The position numbers and the translations under genes were made by a program. This document shows positions 19,635 to 27,804 of a DNA stretch of 64,000 nucleotides, piece by piece. The first letter of the stretch is position 1. Every line of letters begins with the position of its first letter. The notes below the pieces were generated by a model. That model made no database searches and was not told the DNA's origin. It saw nothing but the letters and a program-made list of their open reading frames with translations. Source of the DNA: Curvibacter sp. AEP1-3 (GTDB lineage: Bacteria; Pseudomonadota; Gammaproteobacteria; Burkholderiales; Burkholderiaceae_C); assembly GCF_002163715.1 (NCBI RefSeq), contig NZ_CP015698.1:4229674-4293673 (forward strand), in the 5' to 3' direction.

Positions 19635-19961
19635 TCAGAACTTGATCTTCCCCGTCCAGATATCTGCGTACATGCGCCAATCTCCCATCAGGCTGTAGAG
19701 CGGGCGCTTGAAGCTGGCGGGTTTGTTTTTCTCAAAGCCGAAGTGGCCCAGCCACGCAAAGCCGTAGCCGCACAGTAGCGCATACACAAAGTACTGCGGC
19801 TTGCCCGTGGCAATCAACATGCCCAGGCACACCAGGCTCAGGGTGGAGCCCACAAAGTGCAGGCGGCGGCAAGTGGTGTTGCTATGCTCACCCAGGTAGA
19901 ACGGATAAAACTCGGCAAAGCTCTGGAAACTGCGTAGGTCCACGGATGTGTCGGTTGGCAT
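19635..19961 (-). CDS. Mpo1-like (DUF962) membrane protein
   Basis: A 108-residue protein of the DUF962/Mpo1 family; yeast Mpo1 is an Fe(II) dioxygenase in alpha-oxidation of 2-hydroxy fatty acids. Conserved His residues are visible in FYLGEHSN, RRLHFVGS and LGHFGFEKNKPA, with two membrane segments between them. This is the normal length for the bacterial single-domain form. Substrate in this organism is unknown. Confidence 0.88.
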   Translation of the reverse strand: MPTDTSVDLRSFQSFAEFYPFYLGEHSNTTCRRLHFVGSTLSLVCLGMLIATGKPQYFVYALLCGYGFAWLGHFGFEKNKPASFKRPLYSLMGDWRMYADIWTGKIKF

Positions 19962-20028
19962 GGGGGCTCCGTTGTCAATGCAGCCCTGATGCTCTACCGC
20001 GCCGGCCGGGCCGGCAAGAGGGTGCGCC

Positions 20029-20850
20029 CTAGGGTTTGCCCAAAAACTGTCGCAAGGCCGACAGAGTTTCCTCTGGCGCCTCGGTCATCTGGTGGTGGCC
20101 TACCGCGATCCGCACGGTCTCTGTGCGCACGCCTGCTGATTTGGCTGCTTGCACCAACGTCTGCGCGGCTTTGGGCGATGTCATCTGGTCCTGATCACCC
20201 AGCACAAACAGCACCGGGCATAGCACCTGTGCCATGGCCGCCTCGCCACCTGCGTAGCTGTCGCAAGCCTTGAAGCCGCGGTGGAACACGTTGACCGTTG
20301 TGTTACTGGCCAGCACCCGCCGGCCCAGTGCCATGCTGGCGCCATAGACCCAGGTGCCCGGGCCCAGCGCTGAGGGGGGCGCTGCCAGCGTGCTCCGCGA
20401 AAACACGTTGATCATGGTGAGCGCCTTCATCGGCTCATGGAGTGAAGTTTCCAGCAGGGCAGGGGATACCTTCATCGGGTAGGCAGTGCCCACCAGCACC
20501 AGGTGGGTGGCGAGTGCGCCTAGTCGGCTGGCTGCCTCCAGCGCAATCAGTGAGCCCCAGCTGTGGCCCACCAGAGCGGCTTTTTCGACACCAGCCGCAT
20601 CCAGCAGGGCCACGATGAAGGCGGCGGCTTGCTCTACCGTCTCAGGTGCTTCGCCGCCGCTGCGGCAGTGGCCGGGCAGGTCGACCGCCAGCACGTTGTA
20701 GCCGTGGTGGGCGAGGTAGCGGCTTTGCAAAATCCAGACACTGTGGTCATTGAGCACACCGTGGATGAAGACCACCGTGGGCTTGGCCGCATCGAAAGGT
20801 TTGCCGCCGGTGTAGCAGTAGGCGTTGGCGCCGTTGACTAGTAGTTGCAT
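20029..20850 (-). CDS. Alpha/beta-fold hydrolase
   Basis: A 273-residue hydrolase with oxyanion region FIHGVLNDHSVW, nucleophile elbow GHSWGS (Ser97), acid in VLGDQDQM and His in VGHHQM, so the triad is complete. The start at ATG 20850 excludes a repeat-derived extension: the 5' leader is a copy of the second repeat family (20852-20934). It follows metY on the same strand, 88 bp apart. Substrate unknown; it is not a MetX-type acetyltransferase. Confidence 0.88.
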   Translation of the reverse strand: MQLLVNGANAYCYTGGKPFDAAKPTVVFIHGVLNDHSVWILQSRYLAHHGYNVLAVDLPGHCRSGGEAPETVEQAAAFIVALLDAAGVEKAALVGHSWGSLIALEAASRLGALATHLVLVGTAYPMKVSPALLETSLHEPMKALTMINVFSRSTLAAPPSALGPGTWVYGASMALGRRVLASNTTVNVFHRGFKACDSYAGGEAAMAQVLCPVLFVLGDQDQMTSPKAAQTLVQAAKSAGVRTETVRIAVGHHQMTEAPEETLSALRQFLGKP

Positions 20851-20851
20851 G

Positions 20852-20934
20852 TGGCCTCCTGCCGGGCCGCCCCAAAGGAGGCCAGCACCCCCATGGGGGG
20901 CAGCGAATACACGAAGTGATGAGCGTGGGGGCAC
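20852..20934 (+). repeat. Three-hairpin repeat element, copy 1
   Basis: Stem TGGCCTCCT/AGGAGGCCA encloses the 15-base loop GCCGGGCCGCCCCAA; then the palindrome CCCCCATGGGGG, the constant GGCAGCGA, a small CAC/GTG hairpin and GAGCGTGGGGGC. It fills the gap between metY and the hydrolase almost exactly. A second copy lies at 22827-22905. Confidence 0.8.
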
Positions 20935-20937
20935 ATA

Positions 20938-22251
20938 TCACGCACCTGCCTTTTCTGCGGCTTTGAGCGCGCGTTTGAGGTCGTCAATCAGGTCGTCCGG
21001 GTCTTCCAGCCCGATGGACAGGCGGATGGTGCCCTGCGTGATGCCACCCGCGGCCAGCGCCTCATCGCCCATGCGGAAGTGAGTGGTGCTGGCCGGGTGA
21101 ATGACCAGGCTGCGGCAGTCGCCCACATTGGCCAGGTGGCTGAAGACCTTGAGGGTTTCAATGAACTTTTTGCCTTGCTCGCGGTTGCCCTTGAGGTCGA
21201 AGCTGAACACCGAGCCTGCGCCTTTGGGCAGCAGCTTTTGCGCCAGTTGGTGGCTGGAATGGCTCTCCAGCAGCGGGTGGCCGACGCGGCTCACAAAGGG
21301 CTGACTGGCCAGGAACTGCACCACCTTTTCGGTGTTGCTGATGTGGCGGGCCATGCGCAGGCTCAGGGTCTCTATGCCTTGCAGGATCAGCCAGGCGCTG
21401 TGCGGGCTCATGCAAGCGCCGAAGTCGCGCAGGCCTTCGCGCCGAGCGCGCAGCAAGAAGGCACCCACGGTGCTTTCCTCGCTGAAGTTCATGTGGTGAA
21501 AGCCCTCGTAGGGCGCGGCCAGCTCGGCGAATTTGCCGCTCGCTTCAAACGCGCGCGCCCAGTCAAAGCTGCCACCGTCCACCACCACGCCGCCAATCAC
21601 GGTGCCATGTCCGCTCAAGAATTTGGTGGCCGAGTGGTACACCAGATCGGCCCCCTGGGTAAACGGCTGTACCAGCCAGGGCGAGGTGAGGGTGGAGTCC
21701 ACCAGTAGCGGCACACCTGCCTCGTGGGCAATTTGCGAAATGGTGGGCGTGTCCAGCACATCCAGGCCGGGGTTGCCCACGGTTTCCCCGAAAAACAGGC
21801 GGGTGTTAGGCCGCACCGCAGCCCGCCAGGCATCAACATCGCCGGGCTTCACAAAGGTGGTTTCAATGCCGAAGCGGGACAAGGTGTAGTGCAGCAGGTT
21901 GTGCGAACCGCCATACAAGGCGCTGGACGACACAATGTGCCCGCCCGCGCCCATGAGGGTGGCAATGGCCAGGTGCAGAGCGGCTTGGCCGCTGGCGGTG
22001 GTGATGGCGCCTATACCGCCCTCCAGCGCGGCGATCCGTTGCTCGAGCACTGCATTGGTGGGGTTGCTGATGCGGCTGTACACATGGCCCGCGCGCTCCA
22101 GGTTGAAGAGGGACTGCGCATGCTCGCTGGACTCGAACACAAACGAGGTGCTCAGGTGGATGGGCACGGCGCGAGCGCCGGTCGTGGGGTCCGGTGCGGC
22201 ACCTGCGTGAAGCGCTAGGGTGTCGAAGCCGGGGTCTGCGTAACCAGCCAT
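20938..22251 (-). CDS. metY: O-acetylhomoserine aminocarboxypropyltransferase (sulfhydrylase)
   Basis: PLP enzyme that forms homocysteine from O-acetylhomoserine and sulfide. The 437 residues contain YSRISNPTNAVLEQRIAALEGG, the GGSHNLLHYTL phosphate-binding region, and the PLP lysine in HSATKFLSGHGTVIGG (Lys210), plus VIHPASTTH near the C-terminus. The start ATG 22251 gives MAGYADPGFDTLALHAG, the normal N-terminus. It is divergent from the CBS-domain gene with 104 bp between starts. O-succinylhomoserine specificity cannot be excluded. Confidence 0.93.
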   Translation of the reverse strand: MAGYADPGFDTLALHAGAAPDPTTGARAVPIHLSTSFVFESSEHAQSLFNLERAGHVYSRISNPTNAVLEQRIAALEGGIGAITTASGQAALHLAIATLMGAGGHIVSSSALYGGSHNLLHYTLSRFGIETTFVKPGDVDAWRAAVRPNTRLFFGETVGNPGLDVLDTPTISQIAHEAGVPLLVDSTLTSPWLVQPFTQGADLVYHSATKFLSGHGTVIGGVVVDGGSFDWARAFEASGKFAELAAPYEGFHHMNFSEESTVGAFLLRARREGLRDFGACMSPHSAWLILQGIETLSLRMARHISNTEKVVQFLASQPFVSRVGHPLLESHSSHQLAQKLLPKGAGSVFSFDLKGNREQGKKFIETLKVFSHLANVGDCRSLVIHPASTTHFRMGDEALAAGGITQGTIRLSIGLEDPDDLIDDLKRALKAAEKAGA

Positions 22252-22355
22252 GGGAGTCTCCAGTGATGAAACCTTGATGAAACCGCGATGAAACCCGCGC
22301 ATTGTGGGCTATATTTGCCATACAAATTCAACCCCAGTGTCACGAGGAAGTCCCC

Positions 22356-22823
22356 ATGAAAGTCAGCGATATCCTGCGCGTAAAAGGCGGAACGCTTTAC
22401 ACGACCACGCCGGAGGACTCTCTGGCCGATGCGGCCCAGCTGATGGCGGAGAAAGACATCGGCTCATTGGTCGTGATGTCACATGGCTTGGTAGTGGGCA
22501 TGTTGACTTTTCGCGAAGTGATCCAAGCCGCTGTCAAAAACGGGGGCACTTTCGGCACCACCAGCGTGTACCGCGCCATGGACCCCGGCCCGCTGACCTG
22601 TACCCTGGAAACCGAGATGGATGAAGTGCGCCGCATGATGCTTGAGCGCCACGCCCGCTACATGCCGGTCATCGATAACCGCATGCTGCAAGGCGTGATC
22701 AGCTTCTACGACGTGGCCCGCGCCGTGGTGGACAGCCAGAATTTCGAAAACAAGATGCTCAAGGCCTACATCCGCGACTGGCCCGAGGGCGAGGCTGAAA
22801 AGCCGGAAGCTGAGAACACATAA
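22356..22823 (+). CDS. CBS-domain-pair protein
   Basis: A 155-residue protein made of two CBS domains (about 5-65 and 75-135): MAEKDIGSLVVMSHGLVVGMLTFREVI and MLERHARYMPVIDNRMLQGVISFYDV. Such stand-alone pairs bind adenine nucleotides and regulate partner enzymes; the partner is unknown. CACGAGGA precedes ATG 22356. It ends four bases before a three-hairpin repeat and converges with phaZ. Confidence 0.93.
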   Translation: MKVSDILRVKGGTLYTTTPEDSLADAAQLMAEKDIGSLVVMSHGLVVGMLTFREVIQAAVKNGGTFGTTSVYRAMDPGPLTCTLETEMDEVRRMMLERHARYMPVIDNRMLQGVISFYDVARAVVDSQNFENKMLKAYIRDWPEGEAEKPEAENT

Positions 22824-22826
22824 GAC

Positions 22827-22905
22827 CTCGCCGCCGGGCCGCCCCAAGGCGAGCTAGCCCCCTCGGGGGGCAGCGACCCGCTCAGCGGCGGAGCGTGAGG
22901 GCAAG
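22827..22905 (+). repeat. Three-hairpin repeat element, copy 2
   Basis: Stem CTCGCC/GGCGAG encloses the same 15-base loop GCCGGGCCGCCCCAA as copy 1; then CCCCCTCGGGGGG, GGCAGCGA, the hairpin CCGCTCAGCGG and GAGCGTGAGGGC. It fills the 85 bp between the convergent CBS gene and phaZ. Confidence 0.8.
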
Positions 22906-22908
22906 CCC

Positions 22909-24126
22909 CTAGCCTTCGCTGGCGTGAATCATCTCCCGCACCCGCGGGTAGATTTGCTGGTTCCATTTGCGACCACTGAACACACCATAGTGCCCCACAC
23001 CGGTCTGCACGTGGTGTGTTTTTTTATAGGGGCGTATGCTGCTGCACAGGTCTTGCGCAGCTACGGTCTGCCCCACTGCACAGATGTCGTCCCGTTCGCC
23101 CTCCACGGTCATCAAGGCGGTGCGTCGGATGGCCGCCGGGTTGACCAGCCTGCCGCGGTAGCTGAGCTTGCCCAGCGGTAAGTCGTAGGTCTGGAAGACC
23201 TTTTCCACGGTCTCAAGGTAGAACTCGGCGGGCAGGTCGTTGACGGCCAGGTACTCGTCATAAAACACGCGGATCACATTGGCCTTTTCCACATCGCCGT
23301 TCACCAGGTGCTGGTACAGGTCTTTGAACGACTGCTTGTGCCGCTCCGGATTCATGCTCATGAAGGCGCTGAGCTGCACAAAGCCGGGATACACGCGGCG
23401 CATATAGCCCTTGTGGGGTAGAGGCACGTGGCTGATGAGGTTCTTCTCAAACCAGTCAATCGGCTTGCTCACCGCCAGCTTGTTCACCTCGGTGGGGTTC
23501 ACCCGGCAGTCCACCGGGCCGGCCATCAGCGTGAGGCTACGGGGCTGGGCCGGGTCATCGTCTTCGGCCATCAGGGCAGTTGCGGCTAGTGCCGCCACAC
23601 ATGGCTGGCATACCGCCACCAGATGGGTGCCAGGGCCTATGGTCTGGGTGAATGTGATCATGTGGTCGATGTAATCGTCCAGCCCGAACGGGCCGTGGCG
23701 CAACGACACATCGCGGGCGTTGTGCCAGTCGGTGATGTACACATCGTGGTGCTGCAGCAGGGTGCGGGCGGTTTCACGCAGCAGGGTGGCAAAGTGGCCT
23801 GACAGGGGTGCTACCAGCAGCACTTTGGGCTGGGGTTCCGCCAGAGCCGCAGTTTTGCGGAAGTGCAGCAGGCTGCCGAAGGGCAGGCTCAAGACCGTTT
23901 CTTCTTCAATCGGGTAGACCTCGTCATCCACCGTCACCGAGTGAATACCGTAGTCCGGCCGCGAGTGCGTCAGGCGCATGCGGGAGATCACTTCCATACC
24001 GGCCGACATTTTTCGTAGCCAACTGCCCTCGGTCTGGTTCATCCACAGCATGGCGCTCATGCTCTGAGCCATGAGGCGCAAGGGGGAGCTCAGGTCGGTT
24101 TGGTTCTGGTAGGCCTGGTACAGCAT
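22909..24126 (-). CDS. phaZ: Intracellular polyhydroxyalkanoate depolymerase
   Basis: Degrades stored poly-3-hydroxybutyrate granules. The 405 residues match the PhaZ1 type: the nucleophile is a Cys in HLVAVCQPCVAA (Cys173), with GLDDYIDHM before it and the His-containing GVGHYGVFSGRKWN near the C-terminus. ATG 24126 is used because MLYQAYQNQTDL is the typical start. Works with phaR (51537) in PHB metabolism. Divergent from the GST gene. Confidence 0.93.
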   Translation of the reverse strand: MLYQAYQNQTDLSSPLRLMAQSMSAMLWMNQTEGSWLRKMSAGMEVISRMRLTHSRPDYGIHSVTVDDEVYPIEEETVLSLPFGSLLHFRKTAALAEPQPKVLLVAPLSGHFATLLRETARTLLQHHDVYITDWHNARDVSLRHGPFGLDDYIDHMITFTQTIGPGTHLVAVCQPCVAALAATALMAEDDDPAQPRSLTLMAGPVDCRVNPTEVNKLAVSKPIDWFEKNLISHVPLPHKGYMRRVYPGFVQLSAFMSMNPERHKQSFKDLYQHLVNGDVEKANVIRVFYDEYLAVNDLPAEFYLETVEKVFQTYDLPLGKLSYRGRLVNPAAIRRTALMTVEGERDDICAVGQTVAAQDLCSSIRPYKKTHHVQTGVGHYGVFSGRKWNQQIYPRVREMIHASEG

Positions 24127-24217
24127 GGGAGTCCTGTCTTGGTGCGGCAAAAGCCTTGTGTTTACCCCTAGGCAATTTGCGCGCCAAGACCGCGGGTCAG
24201 ACTATGGCTGCCGTGCT

Positions 24218-24233
24218 TGGCACAACCCTTGCA
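24218..24233 (+). promoter_or_regulatory. Sigma-54 (-24/-12) promoter upstream of the GST gene
   Basis: TGGCAC at 24218-24223 and TTGCA at 24229-24233 match the RpoN consensus, with GG and GC ten bases apart. The predicted transcript start is near 24244, 27 bases before the ATG at 24271. No NtrC-type dyad is evident upstream, so the activator is unknown. Confidence 0.7.
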
Positions 24234-24270
24234 CGGCATGGGGTACACCGACAACCCCGAAAGCAGCACC

Positions 24271-24927
24271 ATGGCCAAAGCGATTCTTACCATCAGCAGC
24301 AAAAACTACGGTGCCTGGGCCCTGCGCGGGTGGTTGATGGCCAAGCTGGCGGGGTTGGATTTCTCGGAAAAAGTGATTTCCCCGGACGACCCGGCCATGC
24401 GCGCCGAAATGCTGCTCCTCTCCAGCAGCATGCTGGTGCCTTCTTTGCAGCATAACGGCGTGACGGTGTGGGACACCCTCGGCATTGGCGAATACCTGAA
24501 CGAAGTCAAACCCAAGGCAGGCTTGTTGCCCGCCGATATCAAGGCGCGTGCCCATTGCCGCGCGGTCAGCGGCGAAATGCATTCCGGCTTTGCCTCCATG
24601 CGCGGTGCCTTGCCCATGAACATCAAGGCGCATTTCCCCAACTTCAAGGTCTGGTCCCGCGCGCAGGCCGACATTGACCGGGTGCTGGCCATCTGGAAAG
24701 AATGCCTAGAAAACTACGGCGGACCTTACCTCTTTGGCAAGCAGCCTTGCATTGCGGATGCCATGTATGCGCCTGTGGTCACCCGCTTCATGACCTATGA
24801 CGTCAAGCTGGACAAACAGGCTGCCGCGTATTGCAAGCTGATGATGGCATTGCCTGCGATGCAAGAGTGGGTGGAAGCCGCCCGGGCGGAGCCGGACGAG
24901 ATTGACGAGTTGGATGCGGAGTTTTAA
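24271..24927 (+). CDS. Glutathione S-transferase family protein
   Basis: A 218-residue GST. The N-terminal thioredoxin-like domain has ISSKNYGAWALRGWLM (Ser/Tyr candidates for glutathione activation), LVPSLQHNG (cis-Pro) and WDTLGIGEYL; the all-helical domain begins near 90 and includes YLFGKQPCIADAMYAPV. The start is set by the sigma-54 promoter just upstream, which excludes earlier ATG codons. Substrate unknown. Tail to tail with the cupin gene. Confidence 0.9.
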   Translation: MAKAILTISSKNYGAWALRGWLMAKLAGLDFSEKVISPDDPAMRAEMLLLSSSMLVPSLQHNGVTVWDTLGIGEYLNEVKPKAGLLPADIKARAHCRAVSGEMHSGFASMRGALPMNIKAHFPNFKVWSRAQADIDRVLAIWKECLENYGGPYLFGKQPCIADAMYAPVVTRFMTYDVKLDKQAAAYCKLMMALPAMQEWVEAARAEPDEIDELDAEF

Positions 24928-24946
24928 GGCTCCGCATCTCGCAGCT

Positions 24947-25384
24947 TCAGGCTGCTTTTTGTTCCGGCCACGGGGTGGGCGCAGGAATCTCGCAGACCGG
25001 CTCCACATCAATCGACTTGAAGTCCGCCGGGGACACGATTTCCAGGTACTCCATGTCGGGAGAGTAGTCGAACAGGTAGTGGCGGATGCCGGGGCGCTGG
25101 TGAATCACATCGCCGGCTTGCACTAGGGTTTCTTTGTCTTCATACATGAAGCGCGCCCAGCCTTTGGTCATGATGACGATTTGAAAGTCCGCCTCATGCC
25201 GGTGCCAGCCGGTGCCTTTTTCTGGTGCCATATTGGCTTTGACCAGGTGCGCAATCACTTTTCCGTGCGTGGCTTCGGCGATGCCCAGATCCCGGTACAG
25301 GAAAAAATCACGCAGGCCCCCGGACACAAATTGCGTGTCTTCAGGTTTGACATGGGAGAACTTGGTTGCAGTGCGGTCTAGCAT
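24947..25384 (-). CDS. Cupin-domain protein
   Basis: A 145-residue single-domain cupin. Motif 1 is [23 protein letters not shown] and motif 2 [19 protein letters not shown], providing HxH and a later His for a metal. AGGAG stands at good distance before ATG 25384. Function unknown; it could be a small dioxygenase, isomerase or sensor. Divergent from aroC. Confidence 0.88.
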   Translation of the reverse strand: MLDRTATKFSHVKPEDTQFVSGGLRDFFLYRDLGIAEATHGKVIAHLVKANMAPEKGTGWHRHEADFQIVIMTKGWARFMYEDKETLVQAGDVIHQRPGIRHYLFDYSPDMEYLEIVSPADFKSIDVEPVCEIPAPTPWPEQKAA

Positions 25385-25504
25385 GGCTCACTCCTGGTTC
25401 AAAAAAGCGGTGAAACACTGAAATGGTGCACTGCAGCACGATGCATAAACTGTTCCAGCCCGGTTACCGGGTCCGGCAGTCGCGTCAGGGATAATCGGAG
25501 CACT

Positions 25505-26599
25505 ATGAGCGGCAATACCTTCGGACACACATTCACGGTCACCAACTTTGGTGAATCCCACGGCCCGGCTATCGGCTGCATCATTGACGGCTGCCCCCCG
25601 GGCATGGAGCTCTCAGAAGCTGACATCCAGATCGATTTGGACCGCCGCCGCCCCGGCACCAGCCGCCATGTGACCCAGCGCAATGAACCGGACGCGGTGC
25701 AGATCCTGAGCGGTGTTTATCAAGGCAAAACGACCGGCACCCCGATTGCGCTGCTCATCCAGAATACCGACCAACGCAGCAAAGACTACGGCAACATCCT
25801 CGACACCTTCCGCCCCGGCCACGCGGACTATGCCTACTTCCAGAAATACGGCATCCGCGATCCGCGCGGCGGTGGCCGTTCCAGCGCCCGCCTGACGGCG
25901 CCCATGGTGGCAGCAGGTGCTGTGGCCAAGAAATGGCTCAAAGAAAAATATGGCACCGAATTTCGTGGCTGCATGACCCAAGTGGGTGAGTTGCCTATCG
26001 CGTTCGAGTCGTGGGATCACGTGCCCAACAACCCTTTTTTCGCCCCCGTGGCCGATGTGCAGGCTCTTGAGGACTACATGGACGCCCTGCGCAAAGCCGG
26101 CGACTCCTGTGGCGCCCGTATCCGCGTGACCGCGAGCAATGTGCCGGTCGGCTTGGGTGAACCTTTGTTTGACAAGATGGACGCCGACATCGGCTACGCC
26201 ATGATGGGCATCAATGCCGTCAAGGGCGTGGAAATTGGCGCCGGCTTCGCCAGTGTGGCCCAGCGCGGAACCACCCATGGCGACTCCCTGACTCCTGATG
26301 GCTTTGCCTCCAATAACGCCGGTGGCGTGTTGGGCGGCATTACCACCGGGCAGGACTTGGAGGTGAGCATTGCCATCAAGCCCACCAGCTCCATCATCAC
26401 GCCACGCGCCTCGATTGACTCCCAAGGCAATCCCACCGAAGTCGTGACCAAAGGCCGCCACGACCCCTGCGTCGGCATTCGCGCCACCCCCATTGCCGAG
26501 GCCATGTTGGCATTGGTAGTGATGGACCACGCACTGCGCCACCGCGCCCAATGCGGCGATGTGGTGCCTACGTTGACGCCCATTCCAGGCAGCGTTTGA
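25505..26599 (+). CDS. aroC: Chorismate synthase
   Basis: Last step of the shikimate pathway: 5-enolpyruvylshikimate-3-phosphate to chorismate with reduced FMN. The 364 residues begin [20 protein letters not shown] and contain [26 protein letters not shown] and [18 protein letters not shown] precedes the ATG. The stop overlaps a possible TTG start of the downstream MFS gene. Confidence 0.98.
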   Translation: MSGNTFGHTFTVTNFGESHGPAIGCIIDGCPPGMELSEADIQIDLDRRRPGTSRHVTQRNEPDAVQILSGVYQGKTTGTPIALLIQNTDQRSKDYGNILDTFRPGHADYAYFQKYGIRDPRGGGRSSARLTAPMVAAGAVAKKWLKEKYGTEFRGCMTQVGELPIAFESWDHVPNNPFFAPVADVQALEDYMDALRKAGDSCGARIRVTASNVPVGLGEPLFDKMDADIGYAMMGINAVKGVEIGAGFASVAQRGTTHGDSLTPDGFASNNAGGVLGGITTGQDLEVSIAIKPTSSIITPRASIDSQGNPTEVVTKGRHDPCVGIRATPIAEAMLALVVMDHALRHRAQCGDVVPTLTPIPGSV

Positions 26600-26631
26600 G
26601 CGATACGCCGACGCAGGCCGCCGCACCGGGC

Positions 26632-27804
26632 ATGCGGCAGGTCTTGCCCTTTGCCGCGCTTTCCGCCGTTTACTGCGCGCATGGCGCTCTGATGAACCCG
26701 TTTTTGCCACTGTGGTTGAAGAGCTTGGGCCTGAGCCTGGTGACCATCAGTGTGCTCACTTCCATTCAAGCCGCGACCCGCATGTTTGCCCCTTATGCCT
26801 GGGGAGCGCTGAGTGACCGCACTGGCGAGCGCGCCCGCTTAATGCAATGGGGCGCAGGCTTGGCCCTGATTGCGTCTGGCGGCCTGTGGTGGAACGGCGG
26901 CTTCTGGTGGTTAGGCTTGGTGTTGCTGATCGTCTACCTGCAAACCAGCGGCATGATGCCCATGACTGAGGCAACAGTGGCTCATGTGGTAAGCCGGGGT
27001 GGGGTGTTTGACACCAAGCTCTACGGCCGGGTGCGCTTGTGGGGTTCGCTGGGCTTCATGTTGGCTGTGATGGCCGCAGGTGCTTGGTATGAGCATGTGG
27101 GCATGGCCAGCTTTCCGCTCATTGTGTCTTTGAGTCTGGCAGCTTTGCTGGTGTTTGCATTCCGCATGCCGGATGTTAAAGAGCAGCACGCGGCATCGCG
27201 CTCAACGTCGGCCCCCATCCTTCCGGTGTTGGCCCAGCCAGTGGTACGTTGGTTTTTTGCCTCGGTGTTTTTTCACATTCTTTCCCACATGGGCATCTAC
27301 AGCTTCTTCTCGCTGTATCTGGATTCCTTGGGCTATTCCAAAACCATGATCGGGGTGCTGTGGGCGGTATCGGTCACGGTCGAGATCGGCTGGTTTTTTA
27401 CCCAGAGTCGTTGGATGCCGCGGCTGAGCCTGAGTGGATGGTTGGTTTTGTGTGCCGGCGTGATGGCATTGCGCATGGGAGTTACTGCGTCCATGGCCTC
27501 GGTACTCTGGCTGCTGGCAGTCATGCAGGCGCTGCACGCGCTCACATTTGCGGCGCATCACAGTGCTTGCATCGCCTTGGTGTCGCACCACTTTCCCGGC
27601 AGCTTACGCGGGCGTGGGCAAGCGCTGTACACCGTCATCGGCTATGGCGTGCCGGGCGTGATCGGTGGTCTGGTGGGCGGACAGCTCAGCGCCCGATGGG
27701 GGCTTCAGAGTGTTTTCTGGGCTACTGCGGTGATGGCCGTGTGCGCGATGGGGTGTGCCATCCGCGTGTGGCGCCTCAATCACCGGGTTGCTACACCTGC
27801 GTGA
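26632..27804 (+). CDS. MFS transporter, PPP (HcaT-like) type
   Basis: About 390 residues with twelve membrane segments. The opening FAALSAVYCAHGALMNPFLPLWLKSLGLS is typical of the 3-phenylpropionate (HcaT/YcaD-like) MFS group; substrates of relatives are mostly unknown. ATG 26632 is the most conventional start; a TTG at 26596 overlapping the aroC stop (TTGA) would couple the two genes. The 3' end overlaps the convergent GGDEF/EAL gene by 14 bp. Confidence 0.87.
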   Translation: MRQVLPFAALSAVYCAHGALMNPFLPLWLKSLGLSLVTISVLTSIQAATRMFAPYAWGALSDRTGERARLMQWGAGLALIASGGLWWNGGFWWLGLVLLIVYLQTSGMMPMTEATVAHVVSRGGVFDTKLYGRVRLWGSLGFMLAVMAAGAWYEHVGMASFPLIVSLSLAALLVFAFRMPDVKEQHAASRSTSAPILPVLAQPVVRWFFASVFFHILSHMGIYSFFSLYLDSLGYSKTMIGVLWAVSVTVEIGWFFTQSRWMPRLSLSGWLVLCAGVMALRMGVTASMASVLWLLAVMQALHALTFAAHHSACIALVSHHFPGSLRGRGQALYTVIGYGVPGVIGGLVGGQLSARWGLQSVFWATAVMAVCAMGCAIRVWRLNHRVATPA

